16,053 nucleotides of DNA from Saccoglossus kowalevskii (Eukaryota > Hemichordata > Enteropneusta > Harrimaniidae). The position numbers and the translations under genes were made by a program. Under the pieces are notes generated by a model, which was not told the DNA's origin, searched no databases, and was given only the letters and a program-made list of their open reading frames with translations. The stretch lies in the NCBI RefSeq assembly GCF_000003605.2, contig NW_003115992.1, forward strand, positions 30,022 through 46,074, in the 5' to 3' direction. Every line of letters begins with the position of its first letter. The first letter of the stretch is position 1. Of this stretch, positions 8,800-16,053 are shown piece after piece.

Positions 8800-9950
8800 T
8801 TTTCAACGAATGAACTCCAGTTTTAGTCCTGCATGGCGCCTGTAGCGTGGAGGTTTCAAACTCAGCTGAGATATCAAGTATTCAAGTTCTTCACCGCATT
8901 TGTCTTAGGTATTTGGCATCGCCGACATTTTCCTTTTACTGACAAGGGGTTATTGTTTGAGCAATAATAGAACCTCTTATTGCGACGGAGTCTTACGGGA
9001 CAACGTAAGAGTACTCACATGTGTAAATATCCGTGTACTGTCATGAATTTTAATGAGTTTCGGATAGATATGTGTCTCAATATACCTTTCGCTAATATCA
9101 CCAGCGTGCGTCTGAAGTTTAGTGCCATTTTAAAAAGTATCTATGTTAAATTCTATACATTGAATTGTTTGTGTGTGTAGTTGTAAAAGACTTCTCCCAT
9201 AAAAAAAAAAAACTTATATAGAACGAAATTGATGACGTGCGTTGTATATTTGAATGCAGTAAACGTCATATTTTCCCGCCAAAATGTTGGTACAAGACCT
9301 AAAAACACATTTGCATATAATTATGTATTTTAACAATATATATATATTTTTATTTTGGACCAGAATGATATAATTCCCCATTGTCCATATATTCTAATCG
9401 CTTTTTTCTAGTATATGCGACTTTATTTGTGTAAAGGTGACACAAATTGATTCTAGTCAGCGCTCAAATGGTTTGACACATATTTCCGAAGTGTCCGATG
9501 ATGATATGCGCTACTCTAGGGTGACGCGGAAACGTGATGCATTTCATTCGTATCGAGTGTTGCCGTATGCGTGACGTCATCAGTAGTTTCTTACGACCAA
9601 ATACATGTCCAATATATTTTTTTTTTAAATGCTTGAATTATTGCCAAATTAAATATCACCGAAAATACCAGCAGGCACTTCCCAAGTAGTATACACATAA
9701 CACAAGTCACAGAATAAATACCGGTGTTTGAACTCCTGTAACGACCCGCTGTGTGGATGGTAGAATACTATATGGTTCAACTTGCAACCACCAGCATACT
9801 TGAACAACATTTTAAAAATAAATACGGCGAAATAAATTAGTTTTGAAAAGTTGTCATTCGGGTTTGCATAGTTCATAGGTGAGATAATGTTTTGTTTGTA
9901 TGAAGCGTTGCTGAACTACTCACTTTGGCTCTCTAACTTCAAGTTCCTGG
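8800..9950. other. Intergenic and probable 3' flank of the Tctex1 gene
   Basis: No supported gene. A small hairpin (TCTTACG, six-base loop, CGTAAGA) lies at about 8991-9010. A perfect CRE, TGACGTCA, is at 9572-9579. There are A-runs near 9201 and TA-repeats near 9337. A 75-codon minus-strand frame at 9649-9876 has no domain character. Confidence 0.4.
9572..9579. promoter_or_regulatory. Consensus CRE (TGACGTCA)
   Basis: An exact palindromic cAMP-response element of the kind bound by CREB/ATF. The context GCGTGACGTCATCAG also fits an ATF/AP-1 extended site. It lies about 450 bases beyond the stop codon of the Tctex1 gene, not at an evident promoter, so a role is uncertain. Confidence 0.3.
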
Positions 9951-9956
9951 TTTAAT
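9951..9956 (-). terminator. Possible poly(A) signal (ATTAAA) of the Tctex1 gene
   Basis: TTTAAT on the plus strand reads ATTAAA on the minus strand, about 70 bases beyond the stop codon. ATTAAA is the commonest variant of AATAAA. No standard AATAAA was seen on this strand within several hundred bases. Confidence 0.35.
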
Positions 9957-10025
9957 ATGTGTCATGATTATCGGATCACTCTGAGTAAGTGATTACTTGC
10001 AAACTTAACACACGTCGCATTATTA

Positions 10026-10655
10026 CTATTCGAAGTAAACTCCGTACACAGTAGCAAATGCGAAAATTGACCTATTCTTGAAAGTAGCGGTAGCAAAGTT
10101 GTCGACGTTATGATCCCAGAGACACCTCCCGGCGGCGATGACCTCTTGACCGTTTATCTTACCGATGGTTACGATGCACACGATTTTGAATCGTTTGACG
10201 TTAAGTCTTTTAACTCTATATTTTATCGTATCCGTGATCGACTTCGTCTTCTCCGCGATAACGTCCGCTTTGTATTCGCACTCCAGTAAGTCGTCGTTGA
10301 GTATTTGTTGAATGACGTTTTTTACAGTTTCCACAGGGAACCGTTTATCTGGCAGTAGCTTGTATGTGTTTTCAACGACCACTTTCGGCGCAGACACGTC
10401 GATGTTTCTAGACTGATGGTAAGTCGATGACGATATGCCGGTGTTATAACGTCGCGGCGACGACCAAGAGTAGTCCCGAGTGCGCGATATTAACCGTCCC
10501 AGTACCCGAATCACGCCGAGAGTAAGGCGACCACTTCGCTTGTACGCTCCATCGGTATCACGGTTCTCGCGCGGTGTAACTTCGTAGAGCGATTCGCTTT
10601 TGACGAGGCTGGAAGTCGAAGCGTTCTCATCGTCGGATTTGCTCCTTTTTTCCAT
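10026..10655 (-). CDS. Tctex1-domain protein, DYNLT4/DYNLT5 (TCTEX1D) type
   Basis: This is a dynein light chain-like protein. Tctex1-domain proteins dimerise and bind dynein intermediate chains or cargo, and TCTEX1D members are linked to cilia and flagella. The 209-residue model starts at MEKRSKSDD; an in-frame ATG 42 codons earlier (10781) is possible, but the added stretch is not protein-like. Residues 1-90 are a serine- and arginine-rich variable tail. The Tctex1 domain spans about 93-209: VENTYKL and KRFPV at its start, ECEY in the middle, RFKIVCIVTIGK, GRCLWD, then ATVYGVYFE at the very end. These are hallmark positions of the DYNLT4/5 group. It is a single exon, like mammalian DYNLT4. 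Its GC content is well above that of the flanks, and it faces away from the VWD gene. Confidence 0.93.
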   Translation of the reverse strand: MEKRSKSDDENASTSSLVKSESLYEVTPRENRDTDGAYKRSGRLTLGVIRVLGRLISRTRDYSWSSPRRYNTGISSSTYHQSRNIDVSAPKVVVENTYKLLPDKRFPVETVKNVIQQILNDDLLECEYKADVIAEKTKSITDTIKYRVKRLNVKRFKIVCIVTIGKINGQEVIAAGRCLWDHNVDNFATATFKNRSIFAFATVYGVYFE

Positions 10656-12041
10656 GATGTGCCGAGTAGTATTATCGCAAAGGCAATGATGTATACTTTC
10701 CTTCCACGCGATACAATGGAGCTCTGTCAAATTCAGTCGACGTTGAGGTATGTGTCTCAATATTTGTGTTTCTATGAACACTAAGTACCGGGGATTTGTT
10801 CCTCGATCGCTGGTGGCAATAAAACCTAATTGGAGTCACTCATACATACAGGTACCGCAATTGACGTCCTGTTCTCACATCGCATACCAGTTCAATCAAG
10901 GCTCGCATCGGTACTGAATGGTTTACGATCAACTCAGCGACTATATTATTTTCAAACGTGGATTTTTATCGCCTCCTAATTCGACAGCTCGTAACTGACC
11001 TTCAAGTTGGTCGCAGTCTTTTATTAACTTGTACGAACCTTTTAAAGAAAAGGGGAACACATGTTTCTTGTCAAACTTATTGCGGGTCGGTGTACCTATT
11101 AAGCTCTATTCAACACGCTTGTCCAAGCACGTTCACAGCAATGAACTTGCTTTACAATGTATCATTTGACATTCTAGTCCAACAACACAGCAACTCCCAC
11201 AAACAATGTCATTTAATATACTGCTCCATTTTGTACTTTTTCGCCCATTGCAAGGGCCATTCCATTGCTGCTAGGAGTCGAAGCAGATAACGGTGTACGC
11301 AAACAATCGACGATCGGAGCAACTGCGAACACAAACAAAAACAAAATAAATATCTGTTGGTGTGCAAAAACGCGAGCGCACCAAAATGGGATTTAATAAT
11401 GGCACGCCATTTTTGGCAAGAGGTTGGCGAGTTAAGTCAAAGGGTAATATGTTGTTTTTATAAACACAGGCTGGTGGTAGAAACTCTGACGTGTTACACT
11501 ATATATTTTATCGATTGGAACATCACGCACATAATATTGAATTCAATTCCTATAAAATCGTTGAAAGAGAAAAACAGATATTTTTATTTTTAAAATACGC
11601 ACATCCCACGCCATAAAGTAATTACAAAAGTATTGACATCCGAACCAACAGCGTGGTTAGAATAGCCCCTGCACGCAGCGCGGAATACAATCACAGTTTT
11701 ATATGTGACGTGGCGGCTGTGATGTGTAATACCTACCTACCTGGATAGTTCTCATATAAACGCGACGACGAGGGAGGAGTATAACGTGGCAACATGTGAC
11801 GGTCTGTCGAGTTATCATAAACTAACACGACCGTGGGGTTAAATACAAATCCAGTTACAAACAACGGCCCCGAAGTAGATGATGACAGTCTGGCAGTCGA
11901 GTTGACACAAATCGTAAATTATTGCCACTCGAATCGTCAATGAAATAACAGATCACCCGGCCGTTTCTAAACTAGTGTCAATTCCGCCATGAAGAGGAAA
12001 AATCGAACTACGGTTGTAGCACCTGTAAGAAGTAGGAGTGC
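10656..12041. other. Shared upstream region between two divergent genes
   Basis: No gene is supported. The 110-codon frame at 10958-11290 and the 78-codon frame at 11357-11593 (both plus strand) lack motifs and conserved-looking composition. A stem-loop can form at 11687-11727 (ACAATCACAG against CTGTGATGTGT, about 20-base loop). This stretch should hold the Tctex1 gene's 5' UTR and promoter, but I see no TATA box near its start. Confidence 0.4.
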
Positions 12042-12055
12042 GTAACTATGGCAAC
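12042..12055 (+). promoter_or_regulatory. X-box-like site (RFX), one mismatch
   Basis: GTAACTATGGCAAC fits the RFX consensus RYYNYY-AT-RRNRAC at all but one position, with a perfect right half-site. It is 50 bases upstream of a TATA box and about 320 bases upstream of the VWD gene's start codon. It is also about 1.4 kb upstream of the divergent Tctex1 gene. RFX factors drive cilium genes, so the site could serve either gene. Confidence 0.45.
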
Positions 12056-12104
12056 CAGTGAGATAATCCTCTACCAATGCAACGCGCTCACACAACACAG
12101 GGTC

Positions 12105-12115
12105 TATATATAATT
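12105..12115 (+). promoter_or_regulatory. TATA box, probable core promoter of the VWD gene
   Basis: TATATATAATT lies about 258 bases before the start codon, which would place transcription start near 12135 and leave a 5' UTR of about 230 bases with no supported intron. Confidence 0.4.
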
Positions 12116-12362
12116 AAACCTGCCTCGATTTGACGAAGACAGACGTGATTCCATATGTTTAGTTATAATAATTCGAATTGTACGGACCAGGGCTGCACCA
12201 TAACCTAAACAGTGCAGAATGACAGAACAACTGGAGCGTGATTATCTGAAAGCGTAAACTGTTTTTGTCTAAACACGAACGCGCACAGGTGGACATGGCA
12301 TATCAGTCACGCTGACAGTTTATTATTGTAAAACACATTACTGCGTGGCAGTGAAATCAGTT

Positions 12363-15300
12363 ATGGATTTCATTAGAATCTGTATATTACTGGTTCCCAT
12401 ATTCTGGAAAATATCGGATGCCGTACCGATACAACGGCAATTGTTATCAAAGGTAAGTTACGGCTATATCCACCGCTCGACCTAACGTTACTATAAAGTC
12501 TGCAGTGTATATACACTGTATCATCCGCTTTGTGCACATATCGTGTCGTAAATTTGTCAGATTTGTATCAAATGACGCGGGGATTGCGCGACTTACTAAT
12601 TCTGTTGGGTTACTATAGCAACATACATGTGTCATTATATGAGCGGCAAAATAGATTATTCAAATCTTGGATAGCACAGAATAATATTGAATCTAACAAA
12701 TATTGCATGATCTGCATCGTGCGTAATCAACATCATGATATCGTCGATACGATGTATACAATAAACCACTAGGCGAGGCGACATCCCGAGTCGCATAAAC
12801 CAGAAGTATTTCATCAAGGAACGTCAAATCCCCGTTTTATATATGGAATCAGTATTCTTTCCATTACATCCACCGAACAGTATGAGTTAATTAAAATTGT
12901 TTGACGGGCAAAACGCAGTCACACTATAGACCCTTTAAAAGAGTCACACATACTTTTACGTAGGGAATTTACGAATGTTCTCAGCTCATCTATAACACAT
13001 TCTCAAAAGATAAATATCTTTTTTCCCCAAAGAGTGATGAGTTTATCGGTCGCTGTAAGTATACTTTGATAAAAGATTGCCGCGATGGCGTCTCTCCAGA
13101 GTTTGATGTCACTGCCGAGATGCACGAGGATGGACTGACCGAGGACGGTTTTCCGTCGATTAATATCATTGGAGTGGAAGTACTGGTGCATGGTGATCGT
13201 CATATAAAACTGGATGCTGCTGGCACAGTGACGGTATGTTGATAACCTGAGTTAAAAAGTTACGTTAGAGTAACGATATTTATGAACGTACACTTTTTCT
13301 GAGCCTTGAATAAGATTTTTAAAACAACCGTAATTCTGGTTTGTGTATTCTATGGCTGCAGCTTAAAGGGTTGGTGGTCGTCGCACCGCGTCCTGTTCGA
13401 TATGAGACTCATAGCGACGTACACAACGCGTGTAAATACAATGTTTGTTTACATGAAACGCGCTGCGCGACGACCACCGCCCTTTATATGGGTCTCAGAT
13501 GGCAACTTTGATTACTGCACAGATCAACAAGTACAAACTGAGACGTTACCAAGCTTTAATCAGGTACATTATTAGGTGATTGGAAGGTATTGAAGCAGTC
13601 ACCGATGGTAATTAGTGCACGTCGCGCCCAGGTCAAACCTCATACTTGTGATTTCCATTTGAAGAGCGCATTGGATTGAGGGAAATCAAAGTTTATCAAC
13701 ACAAATGTCGCTCATGCGCAGCGCGACGACCACCGCCCTTTAAAATACATGTATTTTGCGTTGCATATTCTCCGTTGTATACTTGTGTATAGAATTCTGT
13801 TTTTTTTTTTTTATAAAACGTGAAATATGAGTAGTTTTGGTGTGTATTTTTCGTTATGAAGATGTACGTGCCATGCAGGTGACAATGAATGATATCACGT
13901 GTATAGCAAGAAAACAAATGTCATAGCACAAATTATTAGTATAAAAGTTCATATTCTTACTTCTTCCACCAAGTTTGAAGATAATAAAACAACACATGCC
14001 CAAGGTCGGGACTAGTCATGTCAAAGTTGTTTTTTTTACAACTATAGCCGTCGGCCATCTTTGATCAGATGACAACATTATTGTATGTGTGCCATGCTGA
14101 CAATCTATATGAATTACATGTACGAGATAGCCAGTCGGCCAACTTGAGTTGAATTTACAAATCAAAATGACGTGCATCAACTACCCACAGTGGTACATTC
14201 TTCCCGCAAGTTTAAAAAATAGGATATCACATGACCGAGATCTGTCACATATTTGATTTTAGTGTATTTTTTTACAACAAAAATGGTCATCAGTCGGTCA
14301 TCTTTGACCGAATCACGAAATCATCGCACGTGCATTTTTATCATGCATGAGTTTTGGTCCAGGGCTGTCCGAAATACAGCCCCGGATGCACGAACATGTG
14401 CCGTCTAAGAATTCTGTTATTTCTTATAAAACAAGAAATAGGAGTAGTTTTGGTATGTGACGTAGAATATAACAGCAGATTGAAAACGAGGACATGTGGT
14501 TTAGTCATGGAAGTCCTCGTTTCATGCTTCGTCAGAACTTAGGATTACAATATAAATAATATTAAGTAATTGTGTTTGACATTCTATGCTTGTATACCAT
14601 CACCACACGTATTAAATCACGACATATACCTACATACATATGTCATAAAAAATAATATTTCAAAAAACATAAAACAGCAAACAAATGATATTGAACATTG
14701 TAGAACTACCACCAGCGCCAGATATTTGCATTTAGACTTTTGGTCATATATACCCTATTATACACGCGTTGTTATGCATCGCATGGGACCCATGTCGATC
14801 ACGACGCGCTTCACTATACTTCTGTATATTTGTTACAGGTCGACGGAAAAGTTATCACAAACTTTCCATACATCGTTGATGACAAAGACGGGGATGGCGA
14901 GTTAGCCGAGTTGACACAAAAAGACGGTATAACGAGCATAACACTAAAAAGAGTTAAATCTGGATTGACTTGGAACCACGTGCTTCATGTGTTTGGAACT
15001 AGTCTCACTGGAGGAGAGTTTAAAGAACATGTCTGTGGCCTGTATAGTGTGTTTTATGGCGGCGAAAAAGAGGCGATTTTGGCATCGAATCCAAATTATC
15101 ATAAAACCTGGGAAATACCTGGAAGGTAAAACATGTCCAGTTGTGTATGTGACGCCAATGCATATTCATTACATATTATAATTACTTGTTCCATTGCATC
15201 ACTGTTGATTTCCATTGTTTCCATTGGGGTGTGTGGTACCGGCGCTATTAACCCTATTACATGATGGCTGATACCCATAATAATAATACCAACGTATCCT

Positions 15301-15659
15301 ATTAGGTGATACCAAAGCAGCATATGTTACAGCAGACGTGATTTAACCTTTATTTTAGTGCTATCGCTTTTCATGTAAAAGTGATTAGTGACACTGGCAC
15401 ATCCTGTCACATGGTTTTACTACCCATTTGGAGCTAATACCCACTAACCATAATAGGTGTTCACTTATAACCAATTATCCCATATCTGTGGCTGCTGATA
15501 CCCAGATGTGCCCATAATGTGATATCCGTTAACCCTATTGTTACAGTAGTATTGTACATATCCAATTATGCTAGTGCTGATGTCCAGTCATCCGGCGGGT
15601 TGTTGCTACAACAATTTTTGACATCTTTTTTTTTTGCTTACAGCTGTATTCCTGACTAA
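12363..15659 (+). CDS. Secreted short VWD-domain protein, four exons
   Basis: The four exons are 12363-12452, 13033-13233, 14839-15125 and 15644-15659. All introns are GT-AG, and phases agree to give 197 residues. Residues 1-21 are a signal peptide (hydrophobic ICILLVPIFW, likely cleavage after SDA). Residues 34-195 match a VWD domain: GRCKYTLIKDC (cysteines 38, 46), FDV, then alternating strands to LDAAGTVTVDGKV, LTWNHVLHVFG, HVCGLYSVFYGG (cysteine 163) and the closing WEIPGSC (cysteine 194), split by intron 3. VWD domains of mucins, zonadhesin or vitellogenins normally begin with a WGDPH...FDG strand and carry CGLCGN; both are missing or altered here. An acidic DDKDGDGE loop lies at 111-118. 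The binding partner is unknown. Without splicing at 15126 the frame would stop at once (PGR), so exon 4 is chosen because it restores the domain's final cysteine. Confidence 0.85.
12609..12622. promoter_or_regulatory. Perfect X-box (RFX site) in intron 1 of the VWD gene
   Basis: GTTACTATAGCAAC fits RYYNYY-AT-RRNRAC at every position and is near-palindromic. It lies 157 bases after the exon 1 donor. Intron 1 (12453-13032) otherwise shows no clear structure; the 80-codon frame running through it at 12530-12772 is not credible. Confidence 0.5.
13367..13483 (+). mobile_element. MITE copy A in intron 2 of the VWD gene
   Basis: A 117-bp foldback flanked by TTAA (13363-13366) and TTAT (13484-13487). 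The left end AGGGTTGGTGGTCGTCGC pairs with the complement of GCGACGACCACCGCCCT on the right. The centre holds GTACACAACGCGTGTAAATA. It is the best reference for relating copies C, D and G. It has no coding capacity; an 89-codon frame running through it is a by-product of its GC content. Confidence 0.7.
13711..13739 (+). mobile_element. MITE copy B, right end only
   Basis: GCGCAGCGCGACGACCACC followed by GCCCT and TTAA (13740-13743) is almost identical to the right end of copy A, 250 bases upstream. A left end is not clear; GTCGCGCCCAGG near 13621 could be its eroded remnant. Confidence 0.5.
14050..14345. repeat. Degenerate ~81-base tandem repeat in intron 2
   Basis: GTCGGCCATCTTTGA (14050), GTCGGCCAACTTGA (14134) and GTCGGTCATCTTTGA (14293) are spaced 84 and 159 bases apart, close to one and two units of about 81. 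A fourth, poorly kept unit may lie between them near 14213. Each unit is followed by related material such as GACGTGCATC. Related cores occur far away at 2706 and 3235, so the unit is also dispersed. Confidence 0.45.
14761..14812 (-). mobile_element. MITE remnant G just before exon 3 of the VWD gene
   Basis: Read on the minus strand, GCGTGATCGACATGGGTCCC, then ATGCGATGCATAACAACGCG and TGTA, parallels copy D (ACGTACGATATCCCGGGACCC, then ACGCGATGTATACAACGCG and TGTA) with few gaps. It ends about 26 bases before the exon 3 start at 14839, so the branch-point and pyrimidine tract region of this acceptor lies at its edge. Confidence 0.45.
15126..15643 (+). repeat. Intron 3 of the VWD gene, made of short degenerate repeats
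   Basis: The intron runs from a GTAAAA donor to a long T-tract and CTTACAG. Within it GCTGATACCCA or close variants recur near 15269, 15433, 15494 and 15576. CCAATTAT recurs at 15471 and 15562, TTAACCCTATT at about 15248 and 15530, and TTCCATTG three times between 15189 and 15225. Unit length is not constant (about 60-90), so this is an old, eroded minisatellite. Confidence 0.4.
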
Positions 15660-15859
15660 ATGAAAGCCTTCGGCGGAAAAGAGACCCTCACTTTTATAAG
15701 CTATAATGATGTTCAAGTGAAAAAATTACCCAACAAAGAACTACGGGCATGTAATTTTGTCTTTACTCCAATGGTGCCCTGTAATGCCAAACTCTTCTAT
15801 TGCAATTATAAAAGTAAAGTGGTGGTGGAATAGATGTATTTTAGTTAATATATGAATAT

Positions 15860-15865
15860 AATAAA
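15860..15865 (+). terminator. Poly(A) signal of the VWD gene
   Basis: AATAAA lies 201 bases after the stop codon in exon 4, giving a short 3' UTR. The 78-codon minus-strand frame across this UTR (15741-15977) is not credible. Confidence 0.55.
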
Positions 15866-15903
15866 AAGAGCCTTTCAACTCATGGTTAGTTCGGGGTTTT
15901 GAT

Positions 15904-16022
15904 ATGGAAACTGGTCTGCTGAAATAATATGCAACCTGTCTTATGAAATGAAACAATAGGTAGAATTGAACATGCAACCTGTCTTATGAAATGAAACAAT
16001 AGGTAGGAAAGAACATGGAACC
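15904..16022 (+). repeat. 43-bp minisatellite
   Basis: Two units, 15929-15971 and 15972-16014, begin ATGCAACCTGTCTTATGAAA and are identical over the first 35 bases and last three, differing mainly at AATTG against GAAAG. A shortened unit precedes them (ATGGAAACTGGTCTGC from 15904) and the start of another follows (ATGGAACCC at 16015). Confidence 0.8.
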
Positions 16023-16053
16023 CAGTGGCGGATCCAGCAAAATGTATTGGGGG
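16023..16053 (+). mobile_element. Terminal inverted repeat of a hAT-type transposon, cut by the window end
   Basis: CAGTGGCGGATCCAG at 16023-16037 matches the terminal sequence recalled for many animal hAT elements (Tip100-like group), which commonly start CAGTGGCGGATC or CAGTGGCGTA. The trailing run of G also fits. The element would extend beyond the window; its 8-bp target duplication cannot be tested here. Confidence 0.6.

Noticed and set aside
9649-9876. 75-codon minus-strand frame downstream of the Tctex1 gene
   Set aside because: Considered as a second cistron or extra exon. There is no motif, and it lies beyond a likely poly(A) signal at 9951.
10958-11290. 110-codon plus-strand frame between the two main genes
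   Set aside because: The translation is cysteine-, leucine- and serine-rich with no motif and no conserved-looking segment. The length is within chance for a stretch of slightly raised GC.
13306-13575. 89-codon plus-strand frame in intron 2
   Set aside because: It runs across MITE copy A. The open length comes from the element's GC-rich arms, and its central residues are translation of the inverted repeats.
14570-14905. 111-codon plus-strand frame overlapping exon 3
   Set aside because: It is in a different frame from the VWD exon, which has domain support, acceptor and donor.
1-16053. CRISPR array, bacterial operon, rRNA or prophage content
   Set aside because: No regularly spaced short repeats, no closely packed genes on one strand and no rRNA or phage-like stretch were seen. 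Introns and poly(A) signals point to an animal genome.

Overview
The window looks like nuclear DNA of an invertebrate animal. It is AT-rich, genes are sparse, and the coding segments are split by GT-AG introns with pyrimidine-rich acceptors. AATAAA-type signals follow two coding ends (an ATTAAA variant the third), and most of the space is degenerate transposon-derived and minisatellite DNA. Nothing bacterial is visible: no operons, no Shine-Dalgarno-spaced genes, no CRISPR array. I cannot name the species. A marine lophotrochozoan such as a mollusc would fit, but that is an impression only.

Layout. Positions 1-824 hold the end of a plus-strand gene: an intron, then a terminal exon (709-824) encoding a short glycine-rich hydrophobic C-terminus, then a 3' UTR. 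Positions 1600-2200 look like an isolated promoter or solo LTR, with two perfect three-unit heat-shock elements, a TATA box and two downstream AATAAA signals. Positions 2200-9950 are mostly non-coding. They carry several copies of one small foldback transposon family flanked by TTAA, plus two weak exon candidates (5841-5969 minus strand; 7116-7596 plus strand).

The two confident genes are divergent. A minus-strand, single-exon gene (10026-10655) encodes a Tctex1-domain protein of the DYNLT4/DYNLT5 (TCTEX1D) type, a dynein light chain relative linked to cilia and flagella. A plus-strand, four-exon gene (12363-15659) encodes a predicted secreted protein of 197 residues: a signal peptide followed by a shortened von Willebrand factor type D (VWD) domain. 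The roughly 1.7 kb between their start codons carries an RFX X-box-like site and a TATA box. A fully consensus X-box lies in intron 1 of the VWD gene.

The introns of the VWD gene have been invaded repeatedly by the same foldback family, by a ~81-nt degenerate repeat and by other short repeats. The window ends in a 43-bp minisatellite abutting what looks like the terminal sequence of a hAT transposon. The most notable structure overall is the TTAA-flanked MITE family: about eight related copies in 11 kb, two of them abutting in opposite orientation, and one remnant ending just before a coding exon.
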